Of a DNA stretch of 64,000 nucleotides, positions 1-11,932 are shown in pieces. The stretch is from Paramyrothecium sp. XJ0827 (lineage: Eukaryota > Ascomycota > Sordariomycetes > Hypocreales > Stachybotryaceae). The stretch covers positions 4,216,001 to 4,280,000 of the forward strand of contig JAJFPB010000001.1 of assembly GCA_020881915.1 (NCBI GenBank), in the 5' to 3' direction. Positions within the stretch are counted from its first letter, which is position 1; each line of letters opens with the position of its first letter. A program made the position numbers and the translations under genes. The notes below the pieces were generated by a model. It was not told the origin of the DNA, searched no databases, and was given only the letters and a program-made list of their open reading frames with translations.

Positions 1-403
1 AGATTGTCTTGGCCAACGATATTTCCGAGAACAACGCGAGTGACAGGCTCAAATACTTACCGTTGATTCAGGTCTGGGTAAGGCCGGGTATATAGAGAAA
101 TCTCGTCTGCTTCCGCTCACACAAATGCTGAAAATTGTTTACGACACTATGGAGGCGGCTAGGACGCTGCACCACAGATATCGTGGGTGGATCGTTATTA
201 TATCCTCTAAGGTCAAGCCGATAAAGATATCATGAATGACTACCTCGGAAAGTGGGCTTTCTTACGCCGCCTCCTCTTTCACAATCATCGCCGTAGCAGG
301 TATAAGGCCAGACTATAGCCTGCTCGGGATGTGCCCTGATCGTTTACGGCAGAAGCAGCCTGTCATTAAAATCAGCAATGCATGGTTTTGGCGTCATGGC
401 GCC
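1..403. other. left edge, no gene recognised
   Basis: I see no intact gene here. Short open frames exist on both strands but none resembles a known family or is linked to splice signals. The stretch belongs to the decayed flank that runs to about 6100. Confidence 0.4.
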
Positions 404-1443
404 TCATGTTGACCTTCCTTCATTATTTTCCAGATATCTGTTTACCGCTTCCTTACGATCTTTCATGCTCATGGACGGCTGCTCAGGAAAACTGTCCAAG
501 TCTTTCTCCGCTCCTCCGTTTGCAGTAGTCTGCTACTCCAGCCGCCTAAATGACTTAGCCATGAATTCCCCTAATCCTGTCAAGCACCCCATTCTACGGT
601 CAGCACCAGGGTCGTTGTTGTCGTCTTAGTTAGATTCGTTGCTTTCTTCATCATCAGAAAGACCAGCCTACATTTCCGTCGTTGCAAACAACACCTTGTC
701 GTCAGGGGATAAGTTCCTCGGTAGTGAAGCAGTTTATGATAGCATTAATAACGTTACCAAACTGCAGCAAGGCAGCACCAGAGCACCTAATACAAGTCTA
801 ACAACTCAACTTCGCCTAGTCCGTCCAATTATCTTTGCACATGTTCCGAAGATAGGCGGCACGCGTACCGCGTTCCCGATGCGTTGCCCAGAGACCCTAA
901 TGCTAACTACGAATCCCCCATCTTGCACTATTTCTGGTGTGCGATACATATCAACCTCTGTCGGGAAGTCATCGTTGTTCATCCGTCCCTTCGAGACCAA
1001 CTCGGAATCCATAACGGTTGCGATTAACTGGCTTCGTGAAGCGAACCGAAAAATGCAAGATGTTGGTGGATTCTCACTAAGTTGCCGTATCGTAACAGGC
1101 GGCGTGCAAGAAATGCATAAGTTTCTGCCCGTGAATGTGGTGGATAATCCATAATTGCACTAGTTGAATCGCCATCTTCGACGCATTCCGTCGTAGTGGT
1201 CTCTCTCGAATCGGTAGCGGCCGAAAAGGGAAAAGATGCGAACTCTGGAGTCATGGCAAGCAGTGTTGTGAAACTCCCAGTGCACTTCCAGCATTGGCCC
1301 TGGGTCACGCCGAATGCTTTTTGACACCCGGGTTGCCTCAACGGCTCGCTCATCAAGGCCCAACTCTGACTGGATCTTCTGCAGGATACTGAGGCCGTCC
1401 GTGAAACACGCCTAAGTGATGTCGTCCTCACCACAATGGGCAA
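404..1443 (-). pseudogene. decayed unrecognised coding region
   Basis: On the minus strand one reading frame stays protein-like from about 1012 to 404 but is interrupted by stops at 806-808, 668-670, 626-628, 533-535 and 404-406. Between them are plausible hydrophilic segments, including an acidic Asp/Glu/Asn stretch near 625-660 and a Lys/Arg/Glu-rich stretch near 410-480. A further fragment in other frames lies at 1024-1443; a 67-codon piece at 1160-1363 looks like real protein. I do not recognise the family. TAG and TAA codons inside an otherwise coherent frame fit C-to-T decay such as repeat-induced point mutation, but unrecognised introns or a chance frame remain possible. On the plus strand an overlapping 171-codon frame (639-1154) is equally unrecognised. 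Confidence 0.3.
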
Positions 1444-2308
1444 TGGTCTGTGGCTCAGAGAAGCTTCTTGGATAACACAACGTTGAAGCAGGGATTGTGC
1501 AGGAGTTTCCGGATTTGTTTTGCGCCAGCCTCGCCTCCGTAAATCTTGGAGAAGATGGCCATTACAACTTGAACAAGTTTCTGGGACTGCGTCCGCCGAA
1601 GGGTTATTGTGTGCAGTACTTTGAAGGTGACTGCGATCTACTCTTCGAGCTTGGTTGTAAATGTCGAATATCAGCGGTACTTGGACACTCTTCTCGTTGT
1701 CGTCGGCTGGGTTAAGACAGAGCGGATCGATCCAGAGATCCGACCTACAAGGGATATGTTACCTTATTCATTAATATACTAGCTAATAACTTTACTACTA
1801 TTATCTCTAGGGTATAATTACTATCAAATATTAGCTCTAGTACTACCACTAGATAGCAATTAGTTTGCAAACTTATGTATATTTAATATATAATGAGGAA
1901 ACGCAAATCTTAACTTAAAAGAATTAATAAGGCTAAGAAGATAACTAGAAATAAATTACGATACTTCAAGAGCCTGGGACTCAGTTACTGCTATGTATTA
2001 TCTGAGCATTATATAAGTAATGCGGAGGTGCCAGGGCCATGGTAAGCATGAAGATTTGTGTTTATAAGGAGCTAGTAGGGACAAGGTCAAGGAATAATTA
2101 AGTTTCTCCTATGTCTAAACTCCGCCTATGTAGAGATTCAATGCCGCTTAACTTTCCGAATGGCGTATGCAAACAGTTTCAAAGCTAACATCCTTTGAAT
2201 ATATTTAGCTGCTCTCGGCTTGCAATCTCCAATAAATCTGTAGCGGAGAACTGTTCGCATTTGCATACAGCTTGAGACAGGCTTGGGCAAGGTATCATGT
2301 CCCATGAT
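1444..2308. other. TA-rich gene-free stretch
   Basis: From about 1740 to 2110 the sequence is strongly TA-rich, with many TA dinucleotides and few CG dinucleotides, as in RIP-mutated or relic transposon DNA of filamentous fungi. No transposase, reverse transcriptase or terminal repeat was recognised. A 72-codon plus-strand frame at 1497-1715 contains several cysteines but has no recognised similarity. Confidence 0.45.
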
Positions 2309-3422
2309 CTAATAACTACTCGCCGACTTGACCCCTTCCACCAAGCTGGTGGATACGACGGCAGACACAAGATGCATCGTCGGGACTGTAGGGGATAGAA
2401 TATCAGTAATTATATAACAACACGTCTGAGATGAGCCCTCACATATACTCATATGGTGGTTCAATGTGTCCGATCTGGGTGATGCTGGTAGGACTTTGAT
2501 AGAAAATGTTATTGCGCTCAGTTATAGAGCCCTTCGGTTCGGAGTCGTCTGTGGCAATAGATCGATTAACCAAGCTGAAAATGTTATTCTCAACGAGAGC
2601 TTTAGCGCCATTGCCAGCACTAATGCCTGAACCTGGTACATTATCATAACAGTTGGAGTAGATATGGCCGATGCCGGATCGCAAGGACGGTGTTTGAGAA
2701 TTTATATTGAACCACCAATTGTGGTGGAAAGTAACGCGAGCATATTTATGCTCTTCACCGCTACCAACCGAGCAGCCTTTCCACTGACGCCCAGCATTAG
2801 CGCAGTTCTGCATATTCCTTTGGGGCAAGATGAAAACTCACATGATCCTGGAACCAGTTCCATGAGACAGTTACAAATCACTTCTCGCAATTCCAAGCTG
2901 GCTGTTTGGCCCGTTCTCTCCAGGCCAAATCCCTGCGTTGATGAATTCGTTGTGGTCAATCCAAATATTAGTCGCATAATCTAATGTGATGGACTCATCG
3001 CCATCGAGAGTGGACAAGAATTGAAGGTTGCGGATGATGATATTGCTGACATTACGGAGCAGGAGACTGGTAAGAACGAAGCCTGGAAGATGTAAGCATG
3101 AGAAGTATGCCCAAAGATGAACAGGCTCACCAGAATTGAAGCCAACACCAGTAACGGTGGTATCCGATTTCACATGAACAGTGCCGCAGTAATTTAAAAA
3201 GCCTGATACCTTAACAATACCACCTCTCTCTAAGGCCGCTTTGAAGGCATCGCAGGACGTGACCGTAGTTGCACCTTCACTTCCTCCACCAGTAGTATCC
3301 GAGGCATAACCCTCGAGTCTATCGATAGGAGCGCTGCATGACTCTCCACGTCTTGAGCCATGGACATTAGAAGTAGCACTAGCAAATCCGAGCACAAGAG
3401 TGAAGATAGTCGAAGTCAACAT
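2309..3422 (-). pseudogene. frameshifted pectate lyase (PL1 family)
   Basis: This was a secreted pectate lyase of polysaccharide lyase family 1, which cleaves pectate by beta-elimination. The start at 3422 gives a hydrophobic signal peptide of about 20 residues. The PL1 core follows: NIWIDHNEF, then WNWFQDH, and after a predicted intron (2784-2841) WKGCSVG and VTFHHNWW, then TPSLRSG. A second predicted intron lies at 2386-2442 and the last exon ends at TAG 2309. Two one-base frame breaks are visible, one near 2871 just before the TVSWNWF segment and one near 2365 in the last exon. Moving one frame restores family-like residues in both places. No nonsense mutation other than those caused by the shifts is seen. 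Either the gene was recently inactivated or the breaks are assembly errors in short homopolymers. Confidence 0.75.
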
Positions 3423-4402
3423 TCTGGCAGGTTGTGGTCTCTAGCCAACTTCTAAAGAGTAATGAAAACAAGACCTCTGTGAAATGAACAACATGAGATT
3501 GAGCGATGGCCTGTTCTTATACTTCGCTTTACACTTTGCGTACCATGGATAACAATTATCAGATGCGGGCAGCTATTTTGAGCGATTAAGCATCAAATGT
3601 GACAGCAGCATCCACATCCATTACAATATGCGAACGAGCCAGGTTGCTTACCCATGTCCGCAAGAGCCAGGCACACCACAGTATGGCGCCTAGGGAAGTG
3701 GTCATCACAGGCCCGTGACTCTGTGTTGTAAAACAGTGGGCCTTTGATGCAGCCTTGTGGCATGTTGGATACAAACTCTTCGATACTGATCCTTCCCTTT
3801 GCCAGCAGAGAAGCTCTTTCCTAGTTATGAAGTTAATTTGATCGAATTCGATGGTTCTTTTCTATGGCTATAGTACATTCGGTTCCAGCTGCCGCTTTAC
3901 ACAAAGTGGTAGTCCTCCATACCAAGAGCATCTCATCCGTGATTCGTTTTGGTTGGTAATGGCTGCGTAAGGTGGTTGCATGAGCGCGCAGATGGTAGCA
4001 TCTCGAGAAAAATGGACCCATGCAATCCTACGCGTTTGATGACGGCCAAATGCAGCATGAGACTACTGTCACGGTTCGCCATAGTCACATCCCGAAAACA
4101 GAAGGAAACTTGTCGATTGACCGAGTGGCCAATGAGACGAAGATGGGCCTTCGCAAGATGCAACATATTATGGAGTATCGATGCAATCATGGAATCTCCG
4201 CGTACCTGGCTTGATCTGAGTTACTGTTTCGGGCTCTACTACGCACATATAGGAACAGCCAGTTTGTCTTTTACGGCAGGTCAAAAAGAGTTATTAAGGA
4301 GTGCGCGACTGCCAAGTCCGGAGACTTTGTGCCGTTCACTATAATAGGAAAATCAACTTCTGGAAAACAAGTTACTTGCCCCGCAGAATGCATGAAGATA
4401 TC
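3423..4402. other. pectate lyase upstream region and unassigned sequence
   Basis: The first few hundred bases are the upstream region of the pectate lyase gene. Beyond about 3580 overlapping open frames of 60-130 codons occur on both strands (for example 3949-4344 plus and 3933-4190 minus). None shows a recognisable motif, so I assign no gene. Confidence 0.35.
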
Positions 4403-4968
4403 TTATGGCCTATTAATAGTAAACGGCATTTGGCAAATAGCAATTGATTTAGGTGGTCTCATCCGATGAGAGACATCGCTATATCGGACAGAATGAGTAG
4501 CCATTGGAAGTGGCTTGTATGACACGTCCAGGAAAGTGGCGATTTGAAAGACATCGACTTGTTCCTTCTGCCAATAAGGGCTTGGTACGTGGAGATTGCA
4601 ACCAACACGGACCATGATAGAGCAGAGACGGCGGCGATGACACAAAAGATTCGACAAGTCAAGATAATTCCGACACCACGTACAACACATTCCACTTTGC
4701 AGGCCTGGCTCTTAAACCTTGTCAGAACAAAGGGGAATCGGCTCATCAAAGCGTGGGTTCCTTTGAGAATCGCTTTGAGAAGTCAAATGGGCAGGATCCC
4801 GGCTGTCGAGATATAGGAGAGTATGGCATACGGTGATTGTATTCGTCGGAGATGGACTCTGCAATCTCCCAGGTTCGTCTGTTGATAAGCCTCGTCGTAT
4901 GTAGCTAAGGAAGAGCCCGAGTATGGATAGAATCTTGAGTGTTCATCTTTGATGCGAGTTGCTGACAA
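4403..4968 (-). pseudogene. possible remnant of a membrane-protein gene
   Basis: Minus-strand frames at 4783-4968, 4459-4749 and 4403-4690 are each coherent but not continuous. The first is hydrophilic and rich in Ser, Tyr and Gln. The second holds a hydrophobic segment of about 25 residues (around ILTCRIFCVIAAVSALSW) followed by a short basic loop. Together they could be exons or decayed pieces of a small membrane protein. I do not recognise a family and found no splice pair that joins them convincingly. Confidence 0.2.
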
Positions 4969-6102
4969 CCGCTTACATCTAAGGCTTTTGCGTAGCTGAG
5001 CACTGTAGTTTTGCCCTATGCTAGACCGTCAAAGATGGGAGATTCTTGCCGAGACTGAAATAGTTTTATGCATGAAATTCGTTGCTTGCTTTAGTTCTTC
5101 CTGTCTACCTCGAATATAACGTTATCGAAGCTCATCAAATGTTCTGCTCTTGTCGATGATGAAGAACCGATGAAGACCGTTCTGTGACCGGATAACAGTG
5201 ATGCTAGACCAAAAAAGTGGCAAGTCGTTGGGGAGCGATGTCTATTTCATGATATGTACGTGAATAAACGTACTAGCCTCAAACATACCAGTACATAGAA
5301 TGGGCCAGTCCCCAGCATCTCAGTACATTCAGGGCTGGTACATTCAGGGCTAGGACAGGGGATGTGCCAGTACAAGCAACGCACTGGCCCGGGGAAAGAC
5401 TATTAGACTAATACGCGGTAGAAAACCAACTCACCCAAACAGGAAGGAATGTGGAGATAAGATCGTTAGATCACGACTACATTGTGATCCAGCGATCCGG
5501 TAAGACACCACATGCCCTGACCTATATAGATGGGAGGTTCTGCACATTGTACCTAAACTCGAACCTAATAGCTATCAATACCATATAGTCCCCAAGATAT
5601 ACTTTAGCCAGCTTCCAAAGACAAAGTCTCATAGACTAGTGATCAAGTGATCTATTGCTTCAAGAGGGAATCCCGTTCCCTGCGTTAACAAACCCCAAAA
5701 TCACCTACCCTGTACTTAGGTCCAGGACCGGTCATTACACTACCCTAGAGCCCGTAGTTTATATACCCTTAGGACCGGACTATTATACCTAATAAGATTA
5801 CTAAGGTTAATTATAAGAATTCAATAAATTAAAGGACTAGATATATATAATAATTAAACGTTCTAGTATTTTATTGCTATCAATAGTGAGAGACGTCGTT
5901 GCATTCGGCTAACCCATGCCTAACATGCTCCTGCAAATCTAAGACCATATATTTTAGCCATTACTGTCCCCTCCAGGTGCCCCTTCTTTCCCTCTTGTGC
6001 CTATCTGAGCTACCGTTCTTCATAAACAATTATTGGACGTAACTCGCTCTATAGCATCAGCATGAGCTTCTCTATAACGCAGCCTCCTGCTTCGAATACC
6101 AT
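4969..6102. other. repeat-like, TA-rich gene-free stretch
   Basis: There is no supportable gene here. The stretch contains a short direct repeat near 5324-5351, a GCCAGT/ACTGGC inverted pair at about 5366 and 5383, and a TA-rich tail from about 5750 to 5890. The mix of GC-rich and TA-rich patches resembles a relic LTR or other decayed transposon, but I could not identify defined ends. Confidence 0.35.
5324..5351. repeat. short tandem direct repeat
   Basis: The 13-base unit TACATTCAGGGCT occurs twice, at 5324-5336 and 5339-5351, with a 15-base period. It sits in decayed intergenic DNA and may be part of a relic mobile element. Confidence 0.8.
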
Positions 6103-8177
6103 TCACACCGTGGCCATCAGGTGTACAGTAGTGGCTGAGCTCAAAAAGTCAGAGTACTTCCTGATCAATTTGTCCAGCGGCCTGATCCTATTGCCTCCGC
6201 AACCCAGGCGAGGGTAGAAGTCCCACGCTGGCGTCCTTGGGTTCTCGGGATCACGCGCGCGGCGTGCCAAGAAGAAGCCGTCATCGTCGTCCACGCCGCG
6301 GGTGCTGAAGTCGCCGTAGGCAAGCAACTCCACCGATGGAAGCCCTCCGTCGCTGAAGACCCAGTTCGCGAACTTGAAAAGGGGGCTCGCCCGAGCCGCG
6401 CAGAAGGTTGCGGTGTCCACGCCGGAGGCAGCGCCGGCGCGCACAACCCTGAATACCTCGCCGGCGCCTGACAGGGCTGGGGGTTCGGAACTGGGCGATC
6501 GTACGTGTAGGATCTTCAACCATGGCGTAGATTTGAGGGGTGGGAGTATGGTCTCCTATCGATCGATGGAAATCAGTCACAGGTTTCTCTAGAACAGCAG
6601 CATAAAGACCACAGGGACAGGTGCAGGTCTTACCAGTATATCAGGACGGGCCGCCAATCCCAAGCACTCGAGCTTCCCGAGTTCGCTCAGCGGGCTGCGG
6701 CGTCTGATTGCGGCGAGGGAGCTAAGGTCCGCGATGCCCAAGCTGCTCAGGGGCTCGGCCCAGTCGTAGGGACGCCCGTGCCACTGGCGCATCTCGTATG
6801 CCAGCAGCTTGAGCGAGTCCCGGTGCGCGTCCACAAGGGCCTCCCACAGAAAATCGCCGGTGCCACCATATGCGCACTCGGCGTGTATGTAGACGTTCTC
6901 GAGCCCGTCGAAAGAGCGCAGGAACTTTTCGAGCCACCACGGCCTGCGCTCGTCGGAATGCGTGCGGAAGTCGAAGGTCTTGAGCCTCGGGGTGACGTCG
7001 GCCTCCACGAGCGCTCGGAGGAAGTCGTTGGCGTGTGAGCAGTGACGGATGCCCAGGTGTGTCAGCTTCTCCCAGTCGAACGCGGCCACCAAGTCGTTGG
7101 AGAGCCGCAGACAAAAGTTGGAGAGCGACAGCCGGCGGAGGTTGGCGAACTTGACGGGAGCCTCCAGGCTCATATGCTGCACGCTGAGGATATCGACCGC
7201 CGGCTCGTGGGGCAGCCGCCGGGTGGGAAGGTCGCTGATGAGATCCAACTCCAGGTTCTCGAGGGTGGCGTCGTTGAGGTCGATGGCGAGCGTGGCCTCG
7301 CGGAGCTCGACCGGGTCCATTGGGCCGATCCAGGCCAGGGACTTTAGGTTTCGGAACTTGGACAGGCTTATGGTCCGCATCGGCGCCAGGCCGTAGTGGT
7401 CGCATCGGCATGGGCCGGCGGTTAGGAGGCTGAGGCTCTGGATGTCCTTGTGGTGGCGCGTCAACCAGCCGCATGGGCCCATGATGTCGTCGGGGATGCA
7501 GGTCCCTAGTTCCCAGCTATGTTTGGAAATGGTGTCAGCGGGAATGAAGGGAGTCAGTGTACAAGTTTAGAAGGGTTCGTACCTGAAATGTTCTAGATTG
7601 TCATGGGTGACTTTTTCCAGGTGAGGTAAAAGCTGCTGCGCAAGCGCGCGGCCAACCGTGTCTACTTGCCCTTCGTCGGAGTCTTCGATCAGCGGCACCT
7701 CTCCATTGGTGCTTTCATTCGGGTTCGCGGCTCTCGCTTCGTCCACCTGACAGTGGTAGCAGCGGTTGAGGCCGTCGTCCCAGCGGTCCGGTCGCAGCTC
7801 GATTCGCCGGGCGCGTCGGAGCCGGCCGGGTGAGTGTGGGGCCGGCTCCAGAGCGCAGAGGGCGTCCGTCAGCCGGCCCGGCAGCACGAACTTGACTGGG
7901 GCAAAGTCGAAAACGCGCGGCGCCGCTACGGCGTGGACTTTCTTGGAGACGAGGCACAGGCTTAGGACGTCACTGACATCAGTCAACTTTGAAGGGAGGT
8001 TGCATTGTTAGCTATCTGGTCATGACAGTGGTGGGTATTGTTCCCCTGTCACCGATTGATACAACAACGACGCCATCCCGCTTCCATCCCAATAAATGTA
8101 CGAACCTGGGCTAGAACACCGTCTAAAAGCTCAAGTGGAATTTTGTCCAGCGTGAGTCTCTCAGCAGGTTCCTTCAT
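6103..8177 (-). CDS. F-box domain protein
   Basis: This is a predicted 603-residue F-box protein, probably a substrate adaptor of an SCF ubiquitin ligase. The coding exons, read on the minus strand, are 8106-8177, 7583-7986, 6634-7516 and 6103-6555. The first exon supplies the start of the F-box (LDKIPLELLDGVLAQ) and joins across a 119-nt intron to LTDVSDVLSLCLVSKKV, giving a typical F-box at residues about 11-45. The central part (about 170-450) has repeated LxxLxL segments resembling irregular leucine-rich repeats. The gene borders the decayed flank, and its third positions are very GC-rich. The first intron uses an AAG acceptor, so the extreme N-terminus is the least certain part. The substrate is unknown. 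Confidence 0.8.
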
Positions 8178-8999
8178 TGTAAAGACCTTGACAATACAAC
8201 AACTCTATTTCACAGGAATGCCTTTTTTCTCGGGGAGTTTCTCAGATTCACTAGGAAATAAATCAAGTAAGGTAGTGAAGATGTCCAAGATACAAGCAAA
8301 GAGGAGCGATTCTCACTGTTCTTCTTGTACACGCTCGCGGGTGACTCATTTCTCGTCACGTGCTGAAGAGATTCCAGGTAGCCGCCTGCTGCCTATTGCA
8401 TCCTTGTCAAACCTGAGAACACAGAGCTTGACATTCACCAAGGCGTCTGTCCGCATCGCTGCCTACCACTTCCATCAGTGATGGAAATCACGCAGCGATA
8501 ATGCGCCTCGTGCAAGATGCTCAACTCCTTGAACGGGGGCGCATAAAACAGCCGAAGCATGGTACCACTGAAGGTGCCATATTGTGCAAATCATGAAGCA
8601 GACGGACAGAATCGCACTGGTCCGTATCAAGTTGCCGGCCGCACAGCATTGGCGTAATCGCGGCAACCAACAACAAGTGGGTGCATCAACGTCGATTATA
8701 GCATGCGGGAACCGAACCAAATCTGGCATCGCCTTCCGCCAACAGCATGACTTGTGCTATTCTGCATGTCTCAGTGGGGAAAAAACCCCGCAGCCTGCGA
8801 CACCATGTGTCAACTGAGACCTGTGATCTGGAAATAAATCTCCTTTTTGTTACGTCACATCAAAGACAAGCAATGTCTCTGTTTAGCCCAGGAATATGCA
8901 AGACACCCCATTGGACATTCGATGATACAAGTTCTACATGCGTTTCCTCGTGACACATGGCCTGTCCTCGAGCTGTTTCGTATAGCTCCCCGAGCCCTT
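8178..8999. other. intergenic region, F-box upstream and Sel1 gene downstream
   Basis: This holds the promoter side of the F-box gene and the 3' side of the next minus-strand gene. Short frames occur on both strands but none has a recognised motif or linked splice sites. Confidence 0.5.
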
Positions 9000-10779
9000 C
9001 TACTTTGCTTTGCCACCTTCGCCAGGTGGGTCGTATTTTTCCTTCCAAATCCTGCATGTTACATGTCAGCAATGCGGATGCAGAGTCGGGTCGCGCCAAC
9101 AGCCCGGTTCGGGACGCACGCGTGCGCATGACAGCAGGAGAAATGCGAGATGTGAGAGGAGGGGGGGAAAGGTGGGTGTTTGGTAGTGCATGTGCATGTG
9201 CATGTGCAACCACGTACCATGAATTGCCAATGGTCTTGTTCCCAGCCTTCTCGGCCAGTCGATAGTAACGGGCTGCTGCGAACTACAACGCGGTGCTGGT
9301 CAGCCTCATATGACAGATCAAAAACGCCTGCAGCCTCGTGGTGTGGGTGCGTGCATGTCTCATTCATGCCTGAGCACGCAATGGAACGTTGGGCTTCTAC
9401 GGGAACCAATGCGGTGCCGAGGTTCGTCAGAGGCACAAGGAGTTGGAAGGCAGTTGGAAGGCTGTAGGCTCGATAACACGGGTTGGAGCCTTGAGCAGTA
9501 GCAAGCAAGAGAGGAGAATTAATACGAACCTTATCTTTCTTGCAGCCGAAGCCCTCGAGATAGCACCATGCTGTTTCGTTCATGGCGTCTGTAAATCACG
9601 TCAGACCTGGTGCAAATGCCAGTAACGTGAAGGACTTACCGCTGTCCCCTAGATTCGCCGCAGTCTCATAATACTAACTTCCGTGTCAGCCAGTGTCCAA
9701 GACCTCGAAGCCCCTGGCTCATCATAGCCAGTACGCTGGGTCGATAGAATGCGCACCTGCTTGGCGGCATATGGGTCCTTGGGAATGCCCCAGCCGTGGC
9801 GGAAGCAGTTGGCCAGCTCGAAAATCGCCAGCACCAGCTCTCCTTTGGCCGCTCCACCCTTCTTGAGTCCGGCTTGAAGGGCCAGCTGCTCTACGGACGC
9901 TGCGTTCGACGCTGCGGCCGAGAGATATTTGATGGCCCCCGTCAGATCTGGTTCGCAGCCCCAGCCATGTCTGCGAAAAGTCTCGCGTTAGCACAAGCTC
10001 ACGGCCTCCTTCTGATTCCGTGGGCTTCTTGATGCCTACCTGAGTGCGAGGCCGTACAGGACCTGGCTGAGCGGGTTGTTGGCACCGTCCGGGTCTGCCA
10101 ATTGCCCAAACAGTCGTGTCGACTCGGCGAGGTTGCCCTCTTCGTGTAAGCGGATGGCCTCCTGAATATCCGCGTCGATGGCCTTTGACGAGACGACATG
10201 GCTGGCGCTCGGAGATCGGCTGCGACCCAGAGGCCCTCCCACCGAACCCGTTCGGCCCCTTACACTCCCGGGCAGAGGTGACATGGGCGAGATGGGCGAC
10301 AGCGGCGACGACGGCCTGCTCGTGGCGCGCTCGTTCTGTGTCGCCAGCATGGTCGCGCGCTTCTCCCACTGCGACTCGGCGGCGTCCCTGTCCTGCGCAC
10401 CCTGGGGCAGCACGATGTCCGGCAGGTTCTGCGGGACCTTCTCGGACGATTCGGGCGCGCGGCTCAGGTGCAGCCGCTCGGAAAGCTTCCGGCTGCTGGA
10501 GGCCGTCTGCTGCGACGCATCGGAGTGGCTCCGCGAACGGTTCCCCGAGCGAAAGACGTCGAGGCTGCGGCGGGCCTTTGACGGCTCCGGTCCGGCGGAC
10601 AGGTAGTTGCCGTCTGCTGCTGATGGGGGCCCGCCGGGCGGTTGGATGTAGTCCTGGGTGTGCGTGTCGGAGCGGATGAAGGTGAAGTCGGATTCATGGT
10701 ATTGCTCGGCTGATGGATCCCCCTGTGATCCTCGCCGCGCAACATCGTCCTTCTTCTTGAGCAGGTCGCGCAGGCCCAT
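9000..10779 (-). CDS. Sel1-repeat protein (DSF2/Nif1-like)
   Basis: This is a predicted 387-residue protein built from six exons: 10040-10779, 9757-9970, 9640-9673, 9530-9588, 9218-9282 and 9000-9051. The N-terminal half (residues about 1-215) is Ser/Pro-rich and looks disordered, with many possible phosphorylation sites. The C-terminal part has Sel1-type helical repeats, recognisable from LYGLALRHGWG, FELANCFRHGWG, ETAANLGD..AMNETAWCYLEGFG and AARYYRLAEKAGN, and ends with IWKEKYDP. The architecture matches the fungal family of yeast Dsf2 and fission yeast mitotic inhibitor Nif1. The start is the ATG at 10779 beginning MGLRDLLKKKD; codons further upstream lack an ATG. Several exons are only 34-65 nt, but each junction is supported by repeat continuity and the total length keeps the frame. 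Confidence 0.8.
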
Positions 10780-11932
10780 TGTGGCTGAAAAAGGACAACG
10801 GTTCAAGGCCCAATTACTCTTGGGGCGTTGCGACTTGCTCTTCGTTTGTCTTTCCCAATGGTTCTGGATCTAGCGCTAGTCTGTTGCAAATGAAAGAAAA
10901 ACTGTAAAAAGAGCGTCGTGTTTAAATCAGAACGGTTGAGTGAGAGGAAGTCCCCCTTGTCAGCAAGGCAGCCTTACGTCGGCTTTCTGACGCGACGAGC
11001 GGAGGGGCTGAATATGCAGAGATGCGCTGGGCGGCAGTGCAGCTCATCAGCGCGTCTAGGTTTCCAGTGCCTGGGAGGTAATCGTCTGGACGGGCCATAG
11101 ACTGGCAAGGGCAAAATGAGACGACACCCGGAAAACGCCCAAGCCCTGTTCTAAACTAAGGTGGATGGCAACTCGGGAAGCCTCAGCAGTATCCAATGGA
11201 TTGGGTTGGGGAAGTCATCGCGGGGCAATGCGCCCTGAAGGGGGGGGCATTTAATAGGGGTCTTTTAGCGCGCGTTACCAGAAGCAGATCTGTGCATTGA
11301 TGCGTTGACGTGGACTGGGAAGATCTTTGTGTCGTTTAGAGACTAGAGCCCCGGCTGGCTTGGCTGATCGGCTCACGGCCAAAGGTAGATGAGCTAGAGA
11401 CACCAAGCACAAAGTATGAAGCATAACTTATGTGAAGGAAACGGTGGAGGCGATGGACGACCATCTCGGGAACAGCATCAAATTAGTGGTCAATTCTCTC
11501 GTTCGAAGCACAGGAGTCAACGCCTCCCTCATACAAGGCACATAACATTTGTAGCAGTCATTTCAATCCGTTCTCTGCAATCCTACGGGTAGCTGGGTCT
11601 GTTTGACATAATCCATGTTTATTATTTCTCACTAAACTCGCATTACTTCGTTCCGCTTTCTACAACGATGTTGCTTTTTTCGCGGTTGTATTTCACAGAT
11701 CCATGCTCCATCTATGGCTAATGCAGGCACACGCCAGGTTGCCAACGGGCCAAGGGTCACATCCAAGAACACTGCGCCTCGGACGATCCAAGACGATGCT
11801 ACTAGACGTGTATCAAAGCAAAATGAACACCAGACGCCAATCATACGCGGGGAGAATGCCGATATCGTATTCATCGGTTCCTCGTTCCCTTCATGATGGT
11901 GTCATGTGCAAGATAAGACCTGGGGGTATCAA
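10780..11932. other. intergenic region upstream of the Sel1-repeat gene
   Basis: This stretch of about 1.15 kb lies between the start of the Sel1-repeat gene and the end of the CCCH gene. I see no gene. Small frames around 11632-11936 lie on both strands of the same bases and show no family features. Confidence 0.5.

Noticed and set aside
6722..7474. Minus-strand frame of 250 codons
   Set aside because: It is an Arg/Pro-rich shifted frame of the F-box gene exon.
8475..8729. Minus-strand frame of 84 codons
   Set aside because: It has no family resemblance and is not linked by splice sites to either neighbour.
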